Below are positions 43,948-51,933 of a stretch of DNA of 64,000 bases, in pieces (the stretch's first letter is position 1; every line of letters starts with the position of its first letter). The position numbers and the translations under genes were made by a program. The stretch is taken from the NCBI RefSeq assembly GCF_039531105.1, contig NZ_BAAAPK010000001.1:1612001-1676000 (forward strand), read 5' to 3'. This DNA is from Microbacterium lacus (GTDB taxonomy: Bacteria; Actinomycetota; Actinomycetes; Actinomycetales; Microbacteriaceae). The notes beneath the pieces are model-generated. The model worked only from the letters and a program-made list of their open reading frames with translations. It did no database searches and had not been told where the DNA came from.

Positions 43948-43987
43948 ACCGAACGCCCCGGGATCGGCGGATCCCGGGGCGTTCGGT
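43948..43987 (-). terminator. 18-bp perfect terminator hairpin
   Basis: ACCGAACGCCCCGGGATC at 43948-43965 pairs perfectly with 43970-43987 around a GGCG loop. It lies 12 bases beyond the stop of the wall-hydrolase gene that reads leftward. Confidence 0.8.
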
Positions 43988-43999
43988 TGTGCCAGGAGG

Positions 44000-44986
44000 T
44001 CAGTACCAGCCGACGGATTCGGAGTGATCCCACGCACCGCACGGGTTGCCGTAGCGGCCGGCGATGTAGCCCAGACCCCAGGAGATCTGCGTGGCGGCAT
44101 TGGTCTGCCAGTCCGCGCCGGCGCTGGCCATCTTGCTGCCGGGCAGAGCCTGCGGGATGCCGTAGGCGCCGCTGCCGGCGTTGTACGCCTGCGAGTTCCA
44201 TCCGGACTCACGGTCCCAAAGCGCCACGAGGCAGCCGAACTGGTCGTCGCCCCAGCCGTAGCCGGCGAGCATGCCGCGGGCGATCGCCTGCGCCTCGCCG
44301 GCGCTCGTGCCGGGTCCGGCGAAGACGGGCGAAGGAGTGCTCGATGCCTGCTCGGCCGCGGCGGCCTCGGCGGCGGCGGCGGCTTCGGCAGCCGCAGCGG
44401 CCTCTGCGGCGGCAGCGGCTTCGGCGGCGGCCTTTGCGGCGGCCTCCTGCTCCGCCTTCAGGGCGATCGCGGCGTCGAGCCGACCGCGCAGACCGTTGGT
44501 CCGGGCATCGACCGCCGCGACGGCATCCGTCACCTCGGTGCTGAACGCGGAGACCAGCATCGCGGGCAGCATGCTGGCGTCCTTGAGACGGTCGACGGCC
44601 TTCTCGAGGCGCGTGGTGTCGACGGTCGTGTTCGTGACGCCGACATCGAGGCCCGAGGCCTGGATGTCGGTCGTGACCTGAGCGGCGTCGGCGGTGGCCA
44701 TCTTCGCCGCCACGAGAGCCGCGCGGGCTTCGATCGTGGTCTTGTCGCCGGCGGAGGCAGCCACCTGGGAGTCCAGGGGCACCGAGTACGACGCGAGCGA
44801 GAAGCTCGGCGACGTTCCCGCGGCCGAGGCCTGTGCGGACGTGACCGGGACGGCGACAGCCGCTCCGGTTGCGGCCACCACGGCGAAGGCGAGGCCCGCA
44901 GCGATGATCGCTGGGCGGCGGCGAGAGCGACGTTCGGCGATGCGGCGGGCGCGGCGGGCAGAGGACGTGGGGGTGCTGGAGCGCAT
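44000..44986 (-). CDS. secreted transglycosylase-like wall hydrolase
   Basis: The 328-residue protein has a basic N-terminus and signal peptide, a helical region with an Ala/Glu-rich coiled coil (about residues 165-220) and a C-terminal lytic-transglycosylase-like domain (LVALWDRESGWNSQAYNAGS, GAYGIPQALPGSKMASAG, WGLGYIAGRYG), with the catalytic Glu in DRESGW. It cuts peptidoglycan outside the cell. ATG 44986 fits the signal peptide. A possible MtrA box lies upstream. Confidence 0.85.
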   Translation of the reverse strand: MRSSTPTSSARRARRIAERRSRRRPAIIAAGLAFAVVAATGAAVAVPVTSAQASAAGTSPSFSLASYSVPLDSQVAASAGDKTTIEARAALVAAKMATADAAQVTTDIQASGLDVGVTNTTVDTTRLEKAVDRLKDASMLPAMLVSAFSTEVTDAVAAVDARTNGLRGRLDAAIALKAEQEAAAKAAAEAAAAAEAAAAAEAAAAAEAAAAEQASSTPSPVFAGPGTSAGEAQAIARGMLAGYGWGDDQFGCLVALWDRESGWNSQAYNAGSGAYGIPQALPGSKMASAGADWQTNAATQISWGLGYIAGRYGNPCGAWDHSESVGWY

Positions 44987-45093
44987 GAAAACCGGTTCCG
45001 TATGAGAGATCCGCGCCCACGGGCGGGCGCCGTGCGTCCGCGAGGCGAACACAAGTCCCCGACTCTTCCTGGGTTTTCTGGACAGGTCCGGTG

Positions 45094-45110
45094 CGTTACC
45101 TGAACGTTAC
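45094..45110 (-). promoter_or_regulatory. possible MtrA-type direct-repeat box
   Basis: CGTTAC-CTGAA-CGTTAC is a direct repeat with an 11-base period; read toward the hydrolase gene it is GTAACG-TTCAG-GTAACG. It lies 108 bases upstream of ATG 44986. Actinobacterial MtrA recognises related GTAAC-type repeats ahead of wall-hydrolase genes. Confidence 0.45.
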
Positions 45111-45163
45111 ATGTGAGCGTCGCGCGGAAAAGTGCTGATCAGGGGCGTGGGGTATAGACGCGA

Positions 45164-45227
45164 ATGCCGCCGATTCCGAAGAATCGACGGCATCCGGTGT
45201 CGTCTGTCACACGGGTTCACACCCGTG
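45164..45227 (-). terminator. two hairpins downstream of cspA
   Basis: Hairpin one is CACGGGT-TCAC-ACCCGTG (45210-45227 region). Hairpin two is ATGCCGCCGATTC / GAATCGACGGCAT at 45164-45193 with loop CGAA and one mismatch. Both lie just beyond the cspA stop and precede the promoter region of the hydrolase gene. Confidence 0.55.
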
Positions 45228-45241
45228 CGGATGACGCGAGA

Positions 45242-45445
45242 TCAGAGCGGGCGGATGTTCGCTGCCTGCATGCCCTTGGGGCCACGCTCGGCGTCGAATT
45301 CGACCTTCTGGTTCTCGGTGAGCTCCTTGTAGCCGCTCGCGGCGATCGCGGTGTAGTGCGCGAACAGGTCGGCTCCACCGTCGTCGGGGGCGATGAATCC
45401 AAAGCCCTTTTCGGAGTTGAACCATTTCACGGTGCCAGTGGCCAT
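45242..45445 (-). CDS. cspA: cold shock protein
   Basis: This 67-residue protein is a complete cold shock domain: [20 protein letters not shown] with RNP1 (KGFGFI) and the RNP2-equivalent DLFAHYTAI. It binds single-stranded RNA as a chaperone. AAAGGAATGACACG precedes ATG 45445. The upstream frame runs in without a stop for over 290 codons. Confidence 0.95.
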   Translation of the reverse strand: MATGTVKWFNSEKGFGFIAPDDGGADLFAHYTAIAASGYKELTENQKVEFDAERGPKGMQAANIRPL

Positions 45446-45772
45446 CGTGTCATTCCTTTTACTTTTCGGGCCGCGAGAGCGACCAGGGGTGCCGCGCCGC
45501 AGTGTGCGGAGCGGACGTTTCAGACGCGGGGGACCCGCGGGGGTGGGGGCGAGGTGCGTGACGGATGCTGCGACAGCGGCTCGCGCCCGGTCGCGGGTCT
45601 CGTGCACACCGAGGTTCTCGCCGCGGGCGCCGTGGGCTTCGTGCCCCTGTGCCGTGGCCGCGACGAAACCCGCGTACTCGTCGGCGACGGTCGCGACGAA
45701 GACATCGGAGTCGGCCGGTCGCCAGACGGGCTGAGGTCGCGAGGCGGAGGGGGTGATGGTGACGGAGGTCAA
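45446..45772 (-). CDS. possible small protein in frame upstream of cspA
   Basis: The frame that ends in cspA is open through this whole stretch. From a TTG at 45772 the sequence reads [40 protein letters not shown] and [19 protein letters not shown] with strongly GC-rich third positions, like short proteins of Microbacteriaceae that I recall but cannot name. After about residue 75 the sequence becomes Pro/Arg-rich and noise-like. There is no stop before the cspA ATG, and no good ribosome site before TTG. It may be a real small gene whose stop was lost, or a chance open frame. Confidence 0.35.
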
Positions 45773-46085
45773 AAGAACTTTCAGGAGCTGCGCGACGTCA
45801 GGGGACGCTCGTGCACGAAATCGAAGGGGAGTGGCGGCGGACGTCAGGAGAACGATCCGGGCGTCGTGTTGTCTGGTCCAGGCTCTGCATCTATGCGGAG
45901 TGGGTGACGACGCAAGACCCGAGTGGGCTTCTTCACTGTAACAGGCGTTCCTGGGTGGTGGCCCGGCGGGATGTTCTCGCGCCCGATGTGACGGCGAGGC
46001 GGCAGGTGCCGTCAACCTTCGCGACGACCAGGGTGGACAGCATCCGTTCGGCGGGTCAGGCTGGACTGTCGGAAGGAGCACCTCG

Positions 46086-46649
46086 ATGGGCGTGCTGAAG
46101 TACGTGACGAACATGTCGCTCGACGGGTTCATCGAAGACGACGAGGGCCGATTCGACTGGCTGCCGCTGGACGACGAGCTCTTCGACCACCAGACCGAGC
46201 TCGTTGCGTCCGCGGACACGCTCCTGTACGGCCGTCGCCTGTACGAGTCGATGGCGGTGTGGGAGACGGATGCCGCGCTCGGCGCCCAGAACGATCGTTT
46301 CGGCGCGTTCTCCGCCGCGTGGAAGGCCGCGCACAAAGTCGTCTATTCGACGTCGCTCGCCGAGGTCGGCACCGCCGATACGCGCATCGAGCGCCGATTC
46401 GTCGATGACGAGGTCCGCCGAGTCACGCACGACGCCCCCGGCGACGTCCTGATCGGAGGGGCGGACCTCGCCGCCCGGGCGTTCGCCGGGGGGCTCATCG
46501 ACGAATGCCTGCTCTTCGTGTTCCCCGTGAGCGTCGGCGGGGGCAAGCCCGCGCTCCCGCGTGGACAGCGCGTGGGTCTCGAACTCCTCGGGGAGCGTCG
46601 ATTCTCGAACGGAGTCCTCCTTCTCCACCATCGCGTCCGCGCGCGCTGA
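46086..46649 (+). CDS. dihydrofolate-reductase-like (RibD C-terminal) family protein
   Basis: The 187-residue protein reads [52 protein letters not shown] and [13 protein letters not shown], matching the DfrA-like/RibD C-terminal family that uses NADPH. The substrate is not known. GGAAGGAG is found upstream of the ATG. Confidence 0.88.
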   Translation: MGVLKYVTNMSLDGFIEDDEGRFDWLPLDDELFDHQTELVASADTLLYGRRLYESMAVWETDAALGAQNDRFGAFSAAWKAAHKVVYSTSLAEVGTADTRIERRFVDDEVRRVTHDAPGDVLIGGADLAARAFAGGLIDECLLFVFPVSVGGGKPALPRGQRVGLELLGERRFSNGVLLLHHRVRAR

Positions 46650-46650
46650 C

Positions 46651-46850
46651 TGTCCCGCCGGGTGGTGCCTGTTCCCGCGAGGAGGTGCCTGTTCCCGCGA
46701 GATGGTGCCTGTTCCCGCGAGATGGTGCATTTTCCGGCGAGGTGGTACCCACCATCTCGCGGGGGAACCCACCATCTCGGCGGGGAACCCACCATCTCGG
46801 CGGGGAACCCACCATCTCGGCGGGGAACCCACCATTTCGGCGGGGACGGG
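46651..46850. repeat. head-to-head array of about ten 20-base units
   Basis: The left half (46651-46750) holds about five tandem units close to GTTCCCGCGAGATGGTGCCT. The right half (46751-46850) holds five units close to ACCATCTCGGCGGGGAACCC, the near inverse complement of the left unit. Three right units are identical. The centre (46741-46753) is GGTGG-TAC-CCACC. The array lies between convergent genes. Confidence 0.92.
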
Positions 46851-46912
46851 ACGGGCGCGAGGACACACGCGATCGGGGATGCCGAGGGCGCGGTCAGCGG
46901 GCGCGGTGAGGA

Positions 46913-47443
46913 TCAGTCGCTGAGAGTCCGCAGAACCTCGGGCAGGTGAGTGCGGATGCTGTCGGGCACCGGCCTCGGGCGCTCGGGGCGCCACGACGAC
47001 GTCAGGTAGACGATCTTGCCCATCGGGTGGCCCATCCAGAGGTTGTCGAACCCGGCAGGAGTCGTGAAGTATCCGTAGAAGCTGCTCTGGCCCACGTACA
47101 CCAGCACGAACACGGTCTTCAGGTTCCAGTTCGGATCCTCGCCGACCGGTTCGAAGCGCAGGTAGACCGGACTCTTATCGAGGAACGCGGTGTCCAGCAC
47201 GAAGCCGATGCGCGGATCGTTGAACCCCGGCCACTCGACACGTATCTGCGGACTGGGCAGGTCGGGCTCCTTCGGACCGCGTCCGAGGATGTACTCGCGC
47301 CACGATCCGCGTTCGAAGTCGTTCGCTCGGCTGTCGAGCCGGAACTCCCTGCCGCCGAGCCCGAGGTAGACCCGTCCGTCGGTGCCCGCGTTCTCCATGT
47401 CTCCGGTGATGATCTGCACCAGGATTCCGGTGATGGCAGTCAT
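46913..47443 (-). CDS. PLAT/LH2-like domain protein
   Basis: This 176-residue protein begins ITGILVQIITGDMENAGTDG and RVYLGLGGREFRLDSR, then FERGSWREYILG. This resembles a PLAT/LH2 beta-sandwich, known mostly from lipoxygenases and lipases and involved in membrane or lipid contact. No enzyme domain or signal peptide is present. GGAGAGGAG precedes ATG 47443. The assignment is by motif only. Confidence 0.62.
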   Translation of the reverse strand: MTAITGILVQIITGDMENAGTDGRVYLGLGGREFRLDSRANDFERGSWREYILGRGPKEPDLPSPQIRVEWPGFNDPRIGFVLDTAFLDKSPVYLRFEPVGEDPNWNLKTVFVLVYVGQSSFYGYFTTPAGFDNLWMGHPMGKIVYLTSSWRPERPRPVPDSIRTHLPEVLRTLSD

Positions 47444-47617
47444 GATCACTCCTCTCCATCCGGGCCGACGCCGAGGCCGGCTCATTGCAGAGAAGAAGAG
47501 GACCGCCCGACGGATGCTGATACACCTCGGCGTTCCCGCGCGCGGCGCTCGGCATCCGGTGCGAATCGCACCGGTCCTCTCAGCCGCTCGTCGGGATCGC
47601 GGGCTAGGCTCTCGCGA

Positions 47618-48874
47618 ATGGGTGCGAAGCGGACGGCGATCTCGGTCGGTGCGCTCGTCGCCGCGCTGACGATCGCGGGCTGCGCCGCAGAGAGCACGCC
47701 CCCGGCGGCGCACACGACCCCGACAGCGGCACCGTCGCCTGTCCCCACCCTGTCCGCGCAGGAGCGCACGCACGCGTGGGTCGACCGACGGCTTGCGGGC
47801 ATGACGCTCGAGCAGAAAGCCGCGTCGCTGCTCATGGTCCATGCACCCGGCACGGATCCCGCCCCGTTGCGCGCCCTGGTCGATCAGGGCGTCGGGGGAG
47901 TCATCCTGATGGGCGACAACATCCCCGGCACGCCCGAGGAGCTCCGCGATCTGACGTCCGCCCTGCACGTCGAATCCGATGCGGCGACCCTGGTCGGCAT
48001 CGACGAGGAGGGCGGCATCGTCCAGCGGCTGCCGTGGGATCCCGCAGCCGATCCGGCTCAGCTGCGCGCGGCGCCGGCAGCGGACGCGCAGACGGCCTTC
48101 TCCATGCGGGCGGACGTGCTGGCGGCATCCGGAATCAACGTCAACTTCGGGATCGTCGCGGACGTGACGGCCGATCCCGCGTCCTTCATCTGGGATCGCG
48201 TGCTCGGCACTGATCCACAGTCCGCCGGCGACCGGGTGGCCGCGGCGGTCACGGGGGAGCAGGCGCAGGGGTCCGTCGCCGGCACGGTCAAGCACTTTCC
48301 CGGCCACGGCGCCGCTCCGGGCGACTCGCACACGAGTGTGCCGGCCGCTCCGCTCACGCTCGACGAATGGCGGGCCGCCGCCGCGCCCCCGTTCCGCGCC
48401 GCCGTCGACGCGGACGTCGACCTCGTGATGACGGGTCACCTCGCCTACCCCGCCGTCGATCCCACGCCCGCTTCGCTGTCGCCGGTGTGGCATCGCATCC
48501 TCAGGGAGGAGCTGGGCTTCGATGGGGTCGTCGTGACCGACGACATGCTCATGCTGCAGCACAACGGGCTCGCGGAGTACGCCGATGCCGGCGAGAACGC
48601 GATACGAGCGGTCGCGGCAGGGTCGGATCTGCTGCTGTACGTACTGCCGGCGGATCCGTCGACGTTCGGGATCAGCGTCCCCGGGCTCTCGGCCGCGCTG
48701 GCCGATGCCGTGCGCTCCGGGAGGATCCCGCAGGACAGGCTCGACGAGGCCGCCGCGCGGGTCATGACACTGCGCGCCGATCTCAGCCCGTTCCTGAGCA
48801 GGCAGATCGAGACCCGCGAGGGCAGCGACACCTGCCTGGTCGACGGGATCCCGGTGTCGGTCTGCTCGGTCTGA
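47618..48874 (+). CDS. glycoside hydrolase family 3 lipoprotein (NagZ-like)
   Basis: This 418-residue protein has a lipobox LTIAGC and a GH3 barrel with VKHFPGHGAAPGDSHTSVP and the catalytic Asp in VVVTDDMLML. NagZ-like enzymes remove N-acetylglucosamine from wall fragments. The lipid anchor would place it outside. ATG 47618 lies seven bases after TAGGCT at 47605. Substrate inferred from family. Confidence 0.88.
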   Translation: MGAKRTAISVGALVAALTIAGCAAESTPPAAHTTPTAAPSPVPTLSAQERTHAWVDRRLAGMTLEQKAASLLMVHAPGTDPAPLRALVDQGVGGVILMGDNIPGTPEELRDLTSALHVESDAATLVGIDEEGGIVQRLPWDPAADPAQLRAAPAADAQTAFSMRADVLAASGINVNFGIVADVTADPASFIWDRVLGTDPQSAGDRVAAAVTGEQAQGSVAGTVKHFPGHGAAPGDSHTSVPAAPLTLDEWRAAAAPPFRAAVDADVDLVMTGHLAYPAVDPTPASLSPVWHRILREELGFDGVVVTDDMLMLQHNGLAEYADAGENAIRAVAAGSDLLLYVLPADPSTFGISVPGLSAALADAVRSGRIPQDRLDEAAARVMTLRADLSPFLSRQIETREGSDTCLVDGIPVSVCSV

Positions 48875-48983
48875 CCTCGGGCCGGCGGGGTCGTTTCCCC
48901 TGGGGGCGCGGGGGATAATGCGGTTCACAGGCTTCGCGCGGTCAGGCGTCGAGGCAACCCTCGCAGAAACGTCGGCACCGCCC

Positions 48984-50936
48984 ATGGCTCATTCAGACCA
49001 CTTCCACCCGCACGGGACGGCGCCCTCCGCCGCGACCACCGCCGCGCAGCAGCGTGCCCGCGAGTCCCTGCCGTTCACCGATCGCCGGGACTTCGACGAG
49101 GTCACCCGCGGCTTCATCGCCCGGCCGACGGTGACGCGCATCATGGCGGACGCCGGCAACGTCGCGTGGGACTTCGGCGCGTACTCCTTCCTCACCGAAT
49201 CGGACGAGTTCGACAGCATCCACCCTTCGCTCCAGCGACAGGCGGTTCTGAATGCCCACTACGGCCTGTTCGAGGTCGTCCCCGACCGGGTCTGGCAGGT
49301 GCGCGGCTTCGATCTCGCGAACGTCAGCTTCATCAAGTCGGACACGGGTTGGATCGTGTTCGATCCGTTGACCACGCGGGAGACCGCCGCGGCCGCGCTC
49401 GCCCTCGTCACCGAGCACCTGGGCGAACGCCCCGTCGTCGCGGTGGTCTTCTCGCATTCGCACGGCGATCACTTCGGAGGTGTGCGCGGAGTGATCGACG
49501 AAGCGGACGTCGTGAGCGGTGCGGTGCAGGTGATCGCGCCGGCGGGATTCCTCGAGCACGCGGTCGCCGAGAACGTCTATGCCGGAAACGCGATGTCGCG
49601 TCGCCTGTTCTACCAGTACGGCGCTCTGCTCGAGCCGAGCCCGTTCGGACACGTCGACCAGGCGATCGGGAAGAAGGTCGCCGCGGGCTCGATCGGTCTC
49701 ATCGCCCCGACGATGTCGATCGAGGACGACTTCGAGGAGCACGTGATCGACGGGGTCCGGATGGTGTTCCAGAACACCCCCGGCACCGAGGCGCCGGCGG
49801 AGATGAACACGTGGTTCCCCGACCTCAAGGCGTTCTGGGCCGCGGAGAACATCACGGCGACGATCCACAACATCTACACCCTCCGCGGCGCGCTCGTCCG
49901 CGACGCCCTCGAATGGTCGAGGCAGATCAACGCCGCGCTGTACCGCTTCGGCGGAGAGGCGGAGGTCATGTTCGCCTCGCACAGCTGGCCGCGCTGGGGC
50001 AACGAGCGCATCCAGGAGGTGATGCGCGCACAGCGCGACACGTACGCGCACCTGAACAACACCGTGCTGCACCTCGCGAACCAGGGTGTGACGATCAACG
50101 AGATCCACAACGTCTACCGGGTGCCGGAATCGTTGCAGCGGCAGTGGACGGCGCGCAGCTACCACGGGTCGGTCCCGCACAACGCTCGGGCCGTTGTGAA
50201 CCGCTATCTCGGTTACTGGGATGCGAACCCGACGACGCTCATCCCGCTCTCCCCGAAGGATTCCGCCCCGCTCTACGTCGAGCTGATGGGAGGCGCCGGA
50301 CCGATCCTCGCCAAGGCGCGCGAGCTGATCTCCGAAGGCGAGTACTTCCTGGCCACCGAGATCCTGAACAAGCTCGTCTACGCCGAGCCGGGCGAAGAGG
50401 ACGCGCGGATGCTGCTGGCGGAAGCCTTCGAGCAGATCGGGTACCAGCAGGAGAGTCCGAGCCTACGCAACAGCTTTCTGGCCGGAGCGCTCGAACTGCG
50501 CTCCGGGCTTCCCTCGGGCGTCACTCCCACGGCGACCGGACCGGATCTGGTGCGGGCGCTCACCACCGTGCAGTTCTTCGACTTCCTCGCGATCCGCCTC
50601 GACCCCGCCAAGGCCGAGACCTTGTCGTTCGTCGCGAACCTGACCACACCCGACACCGGACAGCGCTTCGTGATCGAGCTCTCCAACGGCGCCCTGACCA
50701 CGCTCGAAGGAGCGGCGGCGGCCGATCCGGACGTCTCGGTGACGATCGATCGTGCACATCTCGAACGCGCCATGACCGGCGAGGTCTCCCTTGCGGCGCT
50801 GTTGACGGATGGGTCCGCGCACCTCGACGGCGACGGCAGCGTTCTCGCCCGACTGGGGGAGATGCTCGTCGACTTCCCGCTCGGCTTCGAGGTGCTTCCG
50901 GGAACGCCCGGCGCCGTCGCCGTGCCGGGGCGCTGA
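48984..50936 (+). CDS. alkylsulfatase-type metallo-beta-lactamase hydrolase
   Basis: This 650-residue protein has the di-zinc motif VFSHSHGDHFGGVRG in an MBL domain, a helical dimerisation region, and a C-terminal SCP2-like domain (LSFVANLTTPDTGQRFVIEL, VSVTIDRAHLERAMTGEVSL). This is the layout of SdsA-type alkylsulfatases, which split linear alkyl sulfates. ATG 48984 is preferred over 48918 because the latter falls inside a GATAAT -10-like box. Confidence 0.85.
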   Translation: MAHSDHFHPHGTAPSAATTAAQQRARESLPFTDRRDFDEVTRGFIARPTVTRIMADAGNVAWDFGAYSFLTESDEFDSIHPSLQRQAVLNAHYGLFEVVPDRVWQVRGFDLANVSFIKSDTGWIVFDPLTTRETAAAALALVTEHLGERPVVAVVFSHSHGDHFGGVRGVIDEADVVSGAVQVIAPAGFLEHAVAENVYAGNAMSRRLFYQYGALLEPSPFGHVDQAIGKKVAAGSIGLIAPTMSIEDDFEEHVIDGVRMVFQNTPGTEAPAEMNTWFPDLKAFWAAENITATIHNIYTLRGALVRDALEWSRQINAALYRFGGEAEVMFASHSWPRWGNERIQEVMRAQRDTYAHLNNTVLHLANQGVTINEIHNVYRVPESLQRQWTARSYHGSVPHNARAVVNRYLGYWDANPTTLIPLSPKDSAPLYVELMGGAGPILAKARELISEGEYFLATEILNKLVYAEPGEEDARMLLAEAFEQIGYQQESPSLRNSFLAGALELRSGLPSGVTPTATGPDLVRALTTVQFFDFLAIRLDPAKAETLSFVANLTTPDTGQRFVIELSNGALTTLEGAAAADPDVSVTIDRAHLERAMTGEVSLAALLTDGSAHLDGDGSVLARLGEMLVDFPLGFEVLPGTPGAVAVPGR

Positions 50937-50938
50937 CT

Positions 50939-51709
50939 TCAGTGTGAGGGGGCCACGGTTCCGCGGGCGGCCCACGCAGACCCGCTGATCTCGAAGGGAG
51001 CGGCGGGCATCTCGGCCCGCAGGGCGCGCTCCAGCGCCGAGCGCCCCGTCTCATCCAGCGACTCGATGTACGCCCCGATCGGGCCCGCGCCGCGCAGGTA
51101 GGGCGTCCACCAGTCTTCGAAAGTCGGGTGCAGCACGTGCACGGTCAACACCGTCTCCACGATGTCGTCGAGGCCGGCATCCCTGAGGTACTCGCTCAGC
51201 TGACCCGCGCGCGTCCCCGGGAGGTGCGCTTCGCGCGGAGCGTCGGGGTCGTGGGCGCTCAGCACATCCCAGAAGCGGCTCAACGGGCTCGTTCCCCCCG
51301 CGTGGTCCCACGTGCAGGCCGCGATGATCCCACCCGGCCGCGTGACCCGCGCCATCTCCCGCAGATCGTGGACCGGGTCGGCGAGGAAGTGCACGACGAG
51401 CTGGGCCAGGGCTGCGTCGAACTCGGCATCGTCGAACGGCAGGTCACCGGCGGATGCCGTCTCGACCCGTACGTCGGGAAAGCGCTCGCGCGCGGATGCG
51501 ACATACGATGCCGACGGGTCGACGCCGGCGACGGAAGACGCCCCGACACGTGCCACGAGCTCGCCGGTCAACGCACCGGGACCGCATCCCACATCGAGGA
51601 CGCGCTGCCCGGCTCGCACGCCGGCGAAGTCGGCGAACGGAGCGCTGAGCAGAGTCGAATAGCGACCCATGAAGCGGTCGTAGTCGATCGCGGCACCATC
51701 GAACCCCAT
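50939..51709 (-). CDS. class I SAM-dependent methyltransferase
   Basis: The 256-residue protein has the SAM motif VLDVGCGPGALTGELV, DDAEFDAALAQLVVHFLADP and RVTRPGGIIAACTWD. The substrate is unknown. ATG 51709 lies six bases after TACCGT on its strand, so the start after GRC-like upstream sequence is confident; the longer open frame is not used. It faces the alkylsulfatase gene. Confidence 0.88.
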   Translation of the reverse strand: MGFDGAAIDYDRFMGRYSTLLSAPFADFAGVRAGQRVLDVGCGPGALTGELVARVGASSVAGVDPSASYVASARERFPDVRVETASAGDLPFDDAEFDAALAQLVVHFLADPVHDLREMARVTRPGGIIAACTWDHAGGTSPLSRFWDVLSAHDPDAPREAHLPGTRAGQLSEYLRDAGLDDIVETVLTVHVLHPTFEDWWTPYLRGAGPIGAYIESLDETGRSALERALRAEMPAAPFEISGSAWAARGTVAPSH

Positions 51710-51797
51710 GCCCACACGGTAGAACTCGGTCGGCCGCGGCGGTAGGGCCGCGCGTGACGGCGATCGTGCGCGGCTCGGCTCTGGCGCTGTTGGTGTC

Positions 51798-51826
51798 TTG
51801 CCACGACGGCGATGGCTGACTAGTCT
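51798..51826 (+). promoter_or_regulatory. strong promoter of the small-RNA locus
   Basis: TTGCCA at 51798-51803 and TAGTCT at 51821-51826 are spaced by exactly 17 bases, close to the housekeeping consensus. No long coding frame follows. Confidence 0.6.
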
Positions 51827-51832
51827 CAAGAT

Positions 51833-51922
51833 CCCCGACGGAAGGATCTTGAATATGAGCGCCTACGATCGTTGAAATACCAAAGCGAACCCCCGCTCGA
51901 CCAGGTCGAGCGGGGGTTTCGT
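51833..51922 (+). ncRNA. candidate small RNA or leader with micro-ORF
   Basis: The region between the methyltransferase and esterase genes has a good promoter, an inverted repeat CAAGATCC (51827-51834) / GGATCTTG (51844-51851), and a micro-ORF MSAYDR at 51855-51875 with GGAAGG nine bases before it. It ends in a stable hairpin followed by TTTCG. A transcript of about 90 bases is predicted. It could be a small RNA, a six-codon peptide gene, or a remnant. Confidence 0.45.
51888..51918. terminator. bidirectional terminator hairpin
   Basis: AACCCCCGCTCGAC and GTCGAGCGGGGGTT form a 14-bp stem around CAG. It could end both the small RNA (rightward) and the esterase gene (leftward). Confidence 0.8.
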
Positions 51923-51933
51923 CGTCCGGGCGG

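Noticed and set aside
44339..44460. GC-rich repeat in the wall-hydrolase gene
   Set aside because: It encodes an Ala/Glu-rich coiled-coil linker that stays in frame, a common feature of this protein type.
44987..45090. c-di-AMP (ydaO-type) riboswitch before the wall hydrolase
   Set aside because: The leader has a GC hairpin, but I could not find the conserved core bases of that riboswitch.
45164..45907. 247-codon open frame starting near a TATAGA box
   Set aside because: It is antisense to cspA and its upstream region, begins inside a terminator hairpin and has no recognisable domain.
46651..46850. CRISPR array
   Set aside because: Units are contiguous with no unique spacers, the arms are inverted, and no cas gene is nearby.
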